Origin: Photobacterium arenosum
GTDB taxonomy: Bacteria > Pseudomonadota > Gammaproteobacteria > Enterobacterales > Vibrionaceae
NCBI RefSeq assembly: GCF_014841115.1
Contig: NZ_JACYTP010000001.1
Span: 595,942-659,941 of the forward strand
Length of the DNA: 64,000 nt
Direction of reading: 5' to 3'
A program made the position numbers and the translations under genes. Numbering within the stretch: the first letter of the stretch is position 1; each line of letters begins with the position of its first letter. Below are positions 26,812 to 34,568 of this stretch, piece after piece. The notes below the pieces were generated by a model. It saw only the letters and a program-made list of their open reading frames with translations. It did not search any database and was not told where the DNA came from.

Positions 26812-28947
26812 ATGACACAATTCTTCAAGCCGAGTCTAAGTACGCTTGGGCTGGCAATCAGAAAAATCTGCCACAAAAACATTCTGCCGATTTCCTTATT
26901 CGCTATCGCATTGCCTGCATTCGCAGATGAAGCAACGAACAGCGTACAGGATGCTGAGCCAGAGACTATCGTTGTGACTGCGTCAACATTGAAAGTGGAA
27001 GCACCACTGGCTGAAACGCCTCGTACCATGGCGGTTGTTGATCAGGATAATCTGGAAAAGAATCAATTCCAGAAACTGGACGAAGCGCTACGCTACCAGG
27101 CTGGTGTACTTTCAGCACCTTATGGTTCAGATACAGATACAGACTGGTTTAAAGTCCGCGGTTTTGATGCTGCAACTTACTTAGACGGTAATCGCCTTTT
27201 TACTACCGGATACTATGTATGGACACTGGAGCCATTCGGTCTTGAGCGCGTTGAAATTCTAAAAGGGCCTGCCTCTGTGCTTTATGGTGAAGCGCCTCCG
27301 GGAGGAGTTGTCAACGCCATCAGCAAACGCCCTACCGACACGCCTGAAGGTAACGTACAGCTGCAAACCGGTAATCGGAACCTGAAACGTATTGGTGTCG
27401 ACATTTCCGACTACGCCAATGAAGATGGCGATGTTCGTTATCGTATTGTCGGCCTGGCGAGTGAGCGAGATGGCACATTGGACGGTACTTACAATAACCG
27501 TTATTACTTCGCACCAAGCCTGACCTGGGACATGTCTGACGACACCAGTATTACTTTCCTTGCCAGCTATAAAGAAGATGAGGGTGTTCCGACAAACGGT
27601 TTTTTCCCTGCTTACGGTACATTAATCGATACCCCACAAGGTAAAATCGACCCGTCAACAAATTTGGGTGAGCCAGATTATGACATCAATAACAATAAGC
27701 AAATTTCATTGGGTTATGAGCTGAGCCATACATTTAATGACGTTTGGAGCCTGAAACAAAATGCTCGTTACGCTTATACAGACCTTCTACTGCGCAGCAC
27801 TTACGCCTTTGGCAGTGAAACATCTGCCGACCTGTTCCGTGGTTTAATTTATCGTGATGGCACAACAGACACATACAGCCTAGACAATCAGGTCACAGGA
27901 CATTGGTATGGTGATCGCACGGAAAACACCTTATTGGTTGGTCTTGATTTACAGTATTACAAGAACGACAGCAAAGAAAATCCATGGCCCAACACCATGG
28001 GTTCAAACATGGGAACCATCAATGCTTTCGATCCTGAGTACGGCAACTTCACTCCGGCAGATCCGAGTTTGGCAACACATGCGCTGATCACCAAAAAGCA
28101 AGCTGGGTTATATGCCAAAAACCAGTTCAAGTTTGACGGCAAATGGATCGCGACAATAGGCGCCCGCTTCGACGAAGTTGATGTGGATAATGAAAACAAG
28201 ACGGCAAATACTGACGAAGATGTTTCAGACAACCATTTATCTATGAGCGGTGGTTTGATGTATTTGTCCGAATCAGGTCTGTCTCCATACATCAGTTATG
28301 CTGAATCTTTCGAAGTGATTGCCTCTATCGATCCGCTAACCAATAAGGTTTATAAACCTTTGGAAGGTGAGCAGATTGAAGCCGGTGTGAAATACACACC
28401 AGAGTTCATTGACGGCTATATAAATCTGGCCTGGTTTAATATCGATCAAAATAATGGCTTGGTTTCATCGATTGACGGCGGATCCCAGACTCAGGCCGGT
28501 AAAGTCACTTCACGCGGCGTAGAAGTAGATGCTGTCGCCAAACCAATGGAAAACGTCAGCGTCGCGTTCAATTACACCTACAACGACAGTCAGTACAAAC
28601 CTTCTGAAGGTGCTGAAATGACACGTTCCCCGCTCATTCCACGTCACATGGCTTCAGCTCAGGCAGATTACAACTTTGCCAGCTTAGGCACTGAAGACTT
28701 AACGGTTGGCGGTGCTGTCCGATACATTGGTTCTTCTGTCGGTCACACGTCAACAGGCGCAGCAATGCTGAATATTCCGTCTTATACCGTTTGGGATATG
28801 CGTGCTCAATACAACATCAACAACCAATGGCAGGCTCAGCTGAACGTCAACAACCTGTTTGACGAAACCTATGTGTCGAGCTGTGACTACTACTGTTACT
28901 ACGGTGAAGAACGCAGTGTGATAGCCACACTGAATTACCGCTGGTAA
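26812..28947 (+). CDS. TonB-dependent siderophore receptor (FhuA/FpvA-like)
   Basis: 711 residues from the ATG at 26812. The signal peptide ends near ALPAFA. A TonB box follows (ETIVVTA), then the plug domain, with SLGLERVEILKGP-type residues (here GLERVEILKGPASVLYGEAP and GGVVNAISKRP). The rest is a 22-strand barrel ending in ATLNYRW with a terminal aromatic residue. The near-C-terminal SSCDYYCYYGEERS cysteine pair is common in receptors for ferric hydroxamate or catecholate siderophores. The receptor imports a ferric siderophore with energy from TonB-ExbBD. No siderophore synthesis or ABC uptake genes are adjacent, so it may use a xenosiderophore. Iron regulation is suggested by the Fur-box candidate. 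Confidence 0.93.
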   Translation: MTQFFKPSLSTLGLAIRKICHKNILPISLFAIALPAFADEATNSVQDAEPETIVVTASTLKVEAPLAETPRTMAVVDQDNLEKNQFQKLDEALRYQAGVLSAPYGSDTDTDWFKVRGFDAATYLDGNRLFTTGYYVWTLEPFGLERVEILKGPASVLYGEAPPGGVVNAISKRPTDTPEGNVQLQTGNRNLKRIGVDISDYANEDGDVRYRIVGLASERDGTLDGTYNNRYYFAPSLTWDMSDDTSITFLASYKEDEGVPTNGFFPAYGTLIDTPQGKIDPSTNLGEPDYDINNNKQISLGYELSHTFNDVWSLKQNARYAYTDLLLRSTYAFGSETSADLFRGLIYRDGTTDTYSLDNQVTGHWYGDRTENTLLVGLDLQYYKNDSKENPWPNTMGSNMGTINAFDPEYGNFTPADPSLATHALITKKQAGLYAKNQFKFDGKWIATIGARFDEVDVDNENKTANTDEDVSDNHLSMSGGLMYLSESGLSPYISYAESFEVIASIDPLTNKVYKPLEGEQIEAGVKYTPEFIDGYINLAWFNIDQNNGLVSSIDGGSQTQAGKVTSRGVEVDAVAKPMENVSVAFNYTYNDSQYKPSEGAEMTRSPLIPRHMASAQADYNFASLGTEDLTVGGAVRYIGSSVGHTSTGAAMLNIPSYTVWDMRAQYNINNQWQAQLNVNNLFDETYVSSCDYYCYYGEERSVIATLNYRW

Positions 28948-28974
28948 ACCCTTCACACGCGAAAAGACGACCTG

Positions 28975-29006
28975 AACCCTGCTCTGTGAGCAGGGTTTGT
29001 TTTTTA
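28975..29006 (+). terminator. Rho-independent terminator after the TonB receptor
   Basis: AACCCTGCTC, loop TGT, GAGCAGGGTT, then TGTTTTTT, 28 nt after the stop codon. Confidence 0.92.
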
Positions 29007-29078
29007 CACACCGCCAGCTCACCTTTGCCATAGTTAATCTATATTGATACTTTAAATATCATTATATGGACATTAATT

Positions 29079-29987
29079 ATGAACAACCCCTTGGCTCAAC
29101 CCCTGACTGATATCACGTGCGAAATTGGCGAGTCGCCGATCTGGCTGGCCTCAGCGCAGACCCTGTTCTGGGTCGATACTGAGCACAACTGCATCCACCA
29201 GTATTCCCTGAAAACAAAAACCCATAGCGCCACCGACGTACCGGTCGCGGTCACGGCCATTGCGCCTGCCAGCTCTGGCTGGCTCGCCGCGACAAAAACG
29301 GGGTTGTATCGCTGCCATGCGGATTTCAGCGGCTTTGAGTTTATCGCCGACCCAACCGAAGGGCTGGCCGGAATACGGCTGAATGATGCGGTGAATTGCC
29401 CGAGTGGCGATCTCTGGTTTGGCTCCATGAATGAAAGCCACCTGGAGCAAGCCGATGGCTGTCTGTACCGCTACCGGGCTGACACCCACACCATCAGTCA
29501 GCTTGATTGCGGATATGCTGTTGCCAATGGTATTGCGTTTAACGCCAGGCTAAAGCGCGCCTACGTAGCCAATATGTTCCGGGGTCAGGTTATCGAGCTG
29601 CAAATGAATGATGACTGGACTGCCGTCCTCAATAAACGTGTCTTTATTCAGTTGCCGGAGCAAGAAGGCTTACCCGATGGGCTGACAACCGACGCGCTGG
29701 GAAATCTCTACGTGTGCCACTGGAATAAAGGCGCTGTCAGCATCTACAACCCGGAAGGTAAATGTATTCATCTAGAAGCGCTGCCGGTAAAGCACGCGAC
29801 CCGGTGTACCTTTGGCGGCGACAAACTCGACATTCTGTTTGTTACCACGGGCTGGTATGGCATGTCGGAGCAAGAACGCAGTGAGTTGCCACTCTCTGGG
29901 CGCACCTTTGTCATGCCGTCCCTGTTTGAGGGAAATACCGACAGTATTTTCTGCGAATCGTTTCCACATCAACCTTTTAGGCAATAG
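29079..29987 (+). CDS. SMP-30/gluconolactonase/LRE family lactonase
   Basis: 302 residues forming a six-bladed beta-propeller. Metal ligands of the family are present: the Glu of EIGESPIW, the Asn of RLNDAVNCPSGDLWFGSM, the Asn of YAVANGIAFN, and the Asp of GLPDGLTTDALGNLYVCHW. These enzymes hydrolyse aldonolactones in sugar oxidation pathways. The neighbouring IclR gene starts 47 nt downstream on the same strand, so the two may form a small regulon. No dehydrogenase or transporter accompanies it here. Confidence 0.92.
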   Translation: MNNPLAQPLTDITCEIGESPIWLASAQTLFWVDTEHNCIHQYSLKTKTHSATDVPVAVTAIAPASSGWLAATKTGLYRCHADFSGFEFIADPTEGLAGIRLNDAVNCPSGDLWFGSMNESHLEQADGCLYRYRADTHTISQLDCGYAVANGIAFNARLKRAYVANMFRGQVIELQMNDDWTAVLNKRVFIQLPEQEGLPDGLTTDALGNLYVCHWNKGAVSIYNPEGKCIHLEALPVKHATRCTFGGDKLDILFVTTGWYGMSEQERSELPLSGRTFVMPSLFEGNTDSIFCESFPHQPFRQ

Positions 29988-30034
29988 GTATACCCGCTAT
30001 AATCGCCGGACAACAGGAATTGCAGGATTCAGCT

Positions 30035-30793
30035 ATGGAAAACAAAGCCAACGCCGTCAGTCGCATTGTGGAAATCATCACCCAAAGCGCCAGACAGGAG
30101 CAGCCGGTTCCGCTGCCGGATCTGATTTTTCATTCTGAGATCCCAAAACCGACCTATCATCGCCTGGTTCAGCAACTGGACGAAGAACAGTTTCTGACTG
30201 CCGACGAACGCGGCAACGTTTACCCCGGTGCTGAGCTCAAACGTATTGCCCTCAACCTGAACAGCAACAACGAGCGAAAAGCACAACTTCAGGCGATATT
30301 GCACGGATTGTCGCGACGGGTGAAAGAAACCTGTGGGATTGCGATTCCGGACGGCAATGAAATGGTGTACCACGAACGAATTCAGACCAACTGGCCGCTG
30401 CAGATTGTCTTACCCATAGGGATGAAAACCCCTGTCTGGGCAACCGCCAGCGGCAAGTTGTTTCTGAGCTCCCTGCCCAAGACGCAGCGGGAGCGGATCA
30501 TAGGCCAGCTGGATATGACCAAACTGGCCAAAAATACCCATACCGACCCTGATACGCTGGAGCAGGAATTAAAGATCATCCGCGGACGTCAGGTGAGTGT
30601 GGATAACGAAGAATTCATCGACGGGCTGGTCGCTGTGGCTATTCCGGTCAAATCTTCCGACGGCAAATTTCTGGCATCCCTGTTTTGCCACTGCCCGAAA
30701 ACACGCAAATCTCTGGATCAGTTACTGACTTATCTGCCCGATCTCGAACGTACCCGGGATCAGCTTCAGGGCTATATTCAAGAACTGACATAA
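30035..30793 (+). CDS. IclR-family transcriptional regulator (first of two paralogues)
   Basis: 252 residues from the ATG at 30035, preceded by CAGGA; a TTG at 30020 is also in frame. The N-terminal winged helix-turn-helix (AVSRIVEIITQSARQEQP, PKPTYHRLVQQLDEEQFL) and the C-terminal effector domain (ETCGIAIPDGNEMVYHERI, ATASGKLFLSSLP, DNEEFIDGLVAVAIPV) are standard for IclR. It follows the lactonase gene by 47 nt and converges on a second IclR gene with strikingly similar effector-domain wording. The effector is probably a sugar acid or aromatic acid; this is inference from family. Confidence 0.93.
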   Translation: MENKANAVSRIVEIITQSARQEQPVPLPDLIFHSEIPKPTYHRLVQQLDEEQFLTADERGNVYPGAELKRIALNLNSNNERKAQLQAILHGLSRRVKETCGIAIPDGNEMVYHERIQTNWPLQIVLPIGMKTPVWATASGKLFLSSLPKTQRERIIGQLDMTKLAKNTHTDPDTLEQELKIIRGRQVSVDNEEFIDGLVAVAIPVKSSDGKFLASLFCHCPKTRKSLDQLLTYLPDLERTRDQLQGYIQELT

Positions 30794-30822
30794 ACACGGC
30801 CCTTTGCTGTTGCCAGCTAATC

Positions 30823-31596
30823 TCAGCTCAGCATCATTGCCATAATTTCATCCGCGGCTTCTTGCATCAGCGGCACAAAAGTTTCCAGATCAAGCAACGG
30901 ATGACGAACCACAGGGCTGTGACAGAACAGAAAACCCAGCAGCAAACCATCACGGGCTATCGGCACGGAAACCGCGGCCATACCATCAATGAATTCACCA
31001 TTATCGCGGCCATAACCCAGTTCACGGATAGCGGTCAGCTCCTGCTCCAGTTTTGCCTTGTCTATCAGGGTATGCTCGGTGAAGACTTCCAGCGCAATAT
31101 TATCCAGAATCACCCGGCGCACGCCGTCCGGCAAAGTCGCCAGATACAGTTTGCCTGACGCCGTCGCGGCCAGCGGCACTGAGCTGCCAACCGGCAGGCT
31201 GATCTGCAAAGGCCAGTTGGTCTGAACCCGCTCAAAGTACAGCATTTCGATGCCGTTCGGCACAGAGATGCCACAGGTTTCACCAATTTGCGCCGACAGT
31301 CTTTCCAGTACCGTCAGGCGCTGCGATTCAAAGACCTTATTGCGCAGCACGGCCAGCGCCATCTGGCGGAATTCAGGGCCGGCAATCACTTTTCTCAGCA
31401 TGTTCTCGCGCAGAATGCCGAGCTCTTTCAACTGCACAAGGAGTTTTGCAGTAGCTGGTTTGGGAAGATCCATCGCCTCAGCCAGTTCATTCTGATCGTA
31501 CTGACCTTCGTGCTCGGAAATAAAGGATAAAATCCGTAAGACACGCTCAATCGTCGAGCCTTTTTCTTTTCGGGTAATGGGCTTAGTTGTGTTCAT
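30823..31596 (-). CDS. IclR-family transcriptional regulator (second paralogue)
   Basis: 257 residues. The helix-turn-helix lies at about residues 15-70 (STIERVLRILSFISEHEG, LPKPATAKLLVQLKELGIL). The effector domain has GETCGISVPNGIEMLYFERV, TNWPLQISLPVGS, AATASGKLYLATLP and DNGEFIDGMAAVSVPI. These phrases nearly repeat those of the convergent neighbour at 30035-30793 (both contain QTNWPLQI and TASGKL), so the pair probably arose by duplication and may sense related ligands. The 29-bp gap between their stops holds no clear terminator. Confidence 0.93.
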   Translation of the reverse strand: MNTTKPITRKEKGSTIERVLRILSFISEHEGQYDQNELAEAMDLPKPATAKLLVQLKELGILRENMLRKVIAGPEFRQMALAVLRNKVFESQRLTVLERLSAQIGETCGISVPNGIEMLYFERVQTNWPLQISLPVGSSVPLAATASGKLYLATLPDGVRRVILDNIALEVFTEHTLIDKAKLEQELTAIRELGYGRDNGEFIDGMAAVSVPIARDGLLLGFLFCHSPVVRHPLLDLETFVPLMQEAADEIMAMMLS

Positions 31597-31698
31597 GTTT
31601 ATTCATATAGTGTTGTTTCAGGTCAGGTTATACGGTTCATTCTGGGTGATCAATATAAGGTTCGGGAAGTGGGGTGTGTTCCCTTTAAAGTCTGTCTG

Positions 31699-31870
31699 GT
31701 ATGTCGCGCTTGGGTTCAGTGCATCCCTCGCCATGGTGTGACGCGCGCCAGACACTCTTTGCTGGCACAAAGAGTGCCCAGAAATGCCTGTTTGTCCGTT
31801 GGTGTTGTCCGGGCCGGTTGTAGGCGCTCCCGGCGCCGACAACCTAAAAATTCGTCCTGAATTTTTCCCT
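31699..31870 (+). repeat. Interspersed structured repeat, copy L1
   Basis: About 172 bp running from GTATGTCGCGCTTGGGTTCA to GAATTTTTCCCT. Three hairpins are encoded in order: CACTCTTTG/CAAAGAGTG, GGTTGT-GGCGC/GCGCC-ACAACC, and AAAATTC/GAATTTT. Reading frames inside it (for example 31618-31842 on the minus strand) recur with the repeat and are not supported as genes. Confidence 0.9.
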
Positions 31871-31909
31871 TGTTTTGTATTTCCTATTATATATCGTCAA
31901 TGCTAAAAG

Positions 31910-31938
31910 CCGTCATTCCCGCGCAGGCGGGAATCCAG
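31910..31938 (+). repeat. Short dRS3-like inverted repeat
   Basis: The core ATTCCCGCGCAGGCGGGAAT is a palindromic motif of the widespread ATTCCC-N8-GGGAAT type known as dRS3 in Neisseria. It lies in a spacer of about 98 bp that is almost identical at 31871-31968 and 32377-32473. Confidence 0.8.
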
Positions 31939-31968
31939 TTAGCGAGTACATTCATAAAGATTGAGTGA

Positions 31969-32140
31969 GTATGTCGCGCTTGAGTTCAGTGCTTCCCTCG
32001 CCATGGTGTGACGCGCGCCAGACACTCTTTGCTGGCACAAAGAGTGCCCAGAAATGCCGACTTGTTCGTTGGTGTTGTCCGGGCCGGTTGTAGGCGCTCC
32101 CGGCGCCGACAACCTGAAAATTCGTCCTGAATTTTTCCCT
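31969..32140 (+). repeat. Interspersed structured repeat, copy L2
   Basis: Same unit and orientation as L1, differing at scattered bases (for example CTTGAGTTCAGTGCTTCC). A spacer containing GATTTTTGGGGTGCTGTGGC joins it to L3; a diverged inverted version of this spacer lies between R1 and R2. Confidence 0.9.
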
Positions 32141-32203
32141 GGGGATGTGGTTTTTTTGTGATTTTTGGGGTGCTGTGGCTGGTGCTTTAAGTGAGACATG
32201 AAG

Positions 32204-32376
32204 GTATGTCGCGCTTGAGTTCAGTGCTTCCCTCGCCATGGTGTGGCGCGCGCCAGACACTCTTTGTTGGCCCAAGAGTGCCCAGAAATGCCTGTTTGTC
32301 CGTTGCTGTTTTCCGGGCCGGTTGTAGGCGCTCCCTGCGCCGACAACCTAAAAATTCATCCATGAATTTTTCCCTT
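32204..32376 (+). repeat. Interspersed structured repeat, copy L3
   Basis: Same unit. The third hairpin is CATCCATGAATTTTTCCC, a variant shared with L4 and the copies near 60.5 and 61.8 kb. Confidence 0.9.
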
Positions 32377-32414
32377 GTTTTGTATTTCCTATTATATATC
32401 GTCAATGCTAAAAG

Positions 32415-32443
32415 CCGTCATTCCCGCGCAGGCGGGAATCCAG
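32415..32443 (+). repeat. Short dRS3-like inverted repeat, second left copy
   Basis: Identical core to 31910-31938, inside the repeated spacer between L3 and L4. Confidence 0.8.
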
Positions 32444-32473
32444 TTAGCGAGTACATTCCTAAAGATTGAGTGA

Positions 32474-32646
32474 GTATGTCGCGCTTGAGTTCAGTGCCTC
32501 CCTCGCCATGGTGTGACGCGCGCCAGACACTCTTTGCTGGCTCAAAGAGTGCCCAGAAATGCCTGTTTGTCCGTTGCTGTTGTCCGGGCCGGTTGTAGGC
32601 GCTCCCAGCGCCGACAACCTAAAAATTCATCCATGAATTTTTCCCT
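32474..32646 (+). repeat. Interspersed structured repeat, copy L4
   Basis: Last left-hand copy. It ends 165 bp before the stop codon of the helicase gene; that gap (32647-32810) shows no gene and no clear terminator. Confidence 0.9.
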
Positions 32647-32810
32647 GGGGATGTGTGAAAATTTAGCAAACTCGCTTTTGGACAATTGTGACTTACGATC
32701 CATAAAGCATTCTAACTTTTCGGATTATTTCAAGTATTACAACCATACGCCCCCTTACATGTAGCTGGCCAAATTCCCTTTTCCACTACTCTATCCGATA
32801 GGATGAAATA

Positions 32811-34568
32811 TCAAACAATAGTAAATCCAACCGACTCTAGTTGCTTCCTTTCTGGTAGCTTCAGAGTTTTTACAGCCCAAATCAGAAGCTCTCTTGGTCT
32901 TGATGATGCTACGTAAGCAAATCTAGCAGCCTCGCTCTCAGGGTCTTTGAGCCAATCTTTCCAATGAGAGTCACCTCCAGAGCGAGTAGAGGATATAACT
33001 ATGGTGGCACCATGAGTTTCTCCTTTCGCCCCATGAATCGTTCTTTTTGCAAACTGGAACGATGGCTTATTAGTCACAGCCAATGACGAGGCAACTTCGA
33101 GTTTGGCAGAACCAGACGGCGATACTAAGTTTACACTTTCCAATGGAGTTAATATGCTTGTAATACCTTCAGAACAAAAGCTTTGCTTTGGGAGAGAGCG
33201 AATCAAAGTTTTTGCATCCTTTGTCCAATCTGACCATTGAACATCAACATTCTGTAAGCCATTGTTAATCAAGTAACTTAATGAATTATTTAAAAATTTT
33301 CGCCAAGAAAGGTTTGAAGCAATAGATTGAGGGCAGTTGAAGCTGTTTGGTTTGCAAGTTTCTTTTAAATGAAAACGAAGAAACTCTGAGAATTTCAATA
33401 AAGACTGATTGAGCCTTTCCATATCTTTTGGATTGTATAGCTTAATAGCTAGGGCCAGATTCTGAATGTGAGTTGGTTTGTCGACTGAAGTCTGGAATTT
33501 ATTGAGTATAGAGTGCCCTCTAGATACGACTACAGTATTGTTAAAACCACTACATTTTTCATCAAAAGTTTCTATTAGTTCTGTAGGGCAATTATTGTAC
33601 TGAAGTACCAAGCATCTTGGTTTAAGCCAGCTCATATTGCCAATTATATTCCCACGGCCAGTGAGCTTCCCACAAAGACTTACTATGTTTTGGCAACTTC
33701 TAAAATTACGTGTCAATTGCAAACAGGTAAAGTTATTATCCTTTACGAAATCTTTAACTTTAGCTGGATCAACATCTCTAAATCCATAGATTGCTTGGTG
33801 AAGATCTCCTACAAAATGAAGTTTTGCTCCATTATCAGCAAGCGATTGAAAGATAAGAAGTTGTGCTTCTGATAAATCCTGACATTCATCTATAATGAAC
33901 AGTGGGTACCGCTTAACCAACAATTTGACGAAGTTCTGATATTTTTCATTTGTGAGCACTTCTAAAGCCAAGCACTCGATATCTCTATAGGTTGCAAATC
34001 CCCCCTGAAGCATTCTAACTTTGGCTTGAATGAAATCTTTAACCTGCCAATCACTTAGCGCTAGAGCGCCTAGCGTTTTATCTAAAACAGAATCGCCTGA
34101 ATCAAATATCAGCTTATTATTCTTTAAGTCAAGCGAGTAGCGGTTTGCGTATATTCTTCCTCTTTTGGCGTATGAGTATGTAGTTCGATAGCCTATATGT
34201 GTTGTTGGCTCGATTATACGAATAGATGCATCACCTCCTTCCCCAACATAATTTGTTAGCTCTGTTGATAGAGGAGAAACGATGTTTTTGTAGATAAAGC
34301 TATCAAATGTGCCTAAGAAATGAGGAAAGATGCCTCGGCCAAAGGGAAGATACTTAGATACCCTGACTGTTAATTCATCAGTTGCACTGTTGGCAAATGA
34401 AAGTGCTGCGAGACCTCCGGGTCTCTTCTTCCAAGAACTGATTTCCTTAGCTACTTTCGCTGCAACCACTTCGGTTTTACCACTTCCGGGGCAAGCTTCT
34501 AAGAAAGTATGTTCTTCAACGCTTGAGTTTACATAATCAAGCTGCTCGTCGGTAAACTCTAGTTCCAT
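32811..34568 (-). CDS. gajB: UvrD/PcrA-like helicase of a Gabija-type system (GajB-like)
   Basis: 585 residues from the ATG at 34568, which overlaps the upstream stop codon by one base (TGATG). Superfamily 1 helicase motifs are clear: Walker A ACPGSGKT (25-32), motif II IIDECQD (225-231), motif III GDLHQAIYGFRD (254-265), motif IV LTRNFRS, motif V TIHGAKGETHGATIV and motif VI YVASSRPRELLIWA. In Gabija systems GajB joins a GajA tetramer; nucleotide and DNA sensing then control nicking of phage DNA. Coupling to an OLD-family nuclease gene is the defining context. It is somewhat longer than the approximately 494-residue Bacillus GajB. The gene is clearly richer in A+T than its chromosomal neighbours. 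Confidence 0.85.
   Translation of the reverse strand: MELEFTDEQLDYVNSSVEEHTFLEACPGSGKTEVVAAKVAKEISSWKKRPGGLAALSFANSATDELTVRVSKYLPFGRGIFPHFLGTFDSFIYKNIVSPLSTELTNYVGEGGDASIRIIEPTTHIGYRTTYSYAKRGRIYANRYSLDLKNNKLIFDSGDSVLDKTLGALALSDWQVKDFIQAKVRMLQGGFATYRDIECLALEVLTNEKYQNFVKLLVKRYPLFIIDECQDLSEAQLLIFQSLADNGAKLHFVGDLHQAIYGFRDVDPAKVKDFVKDNNFTCLQLTRNFRSCQNIVSLCGKLTGRGNIIGNMSWLKPRCLVLQYNNCPTELIETFDEKCSGFNNTVVVSRGHSILNKFQTSVDKPTHIQNLALAIKLYNPKDMERLNQSLLKFSEFLRFHLKETCKPNSFNCPQSIASNLSWRKFLNNSLSYLINNGLQNVDVQWSDWTKDAKTLIRSLPKQSFCSEGITSILTPLESVNLVSPSGSAKLEVASSLAVTNKPSFQFAKRTIHGAKGETHGATIVISSTRSGGDSHWKDWLKDPESEAARFAYVASSRPRELLIWAVKTLKLPERKQLESVGFTIV

Noticed and set aside
31618..32764. Open reading frames within the 172-bp repeats, with phrases such as GISGHSLCQQRVSG recurring
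   Set aside because: They exist only because the repeat recurs; frames differ between copies, lack ribosome binding sites, and run across hairpins.
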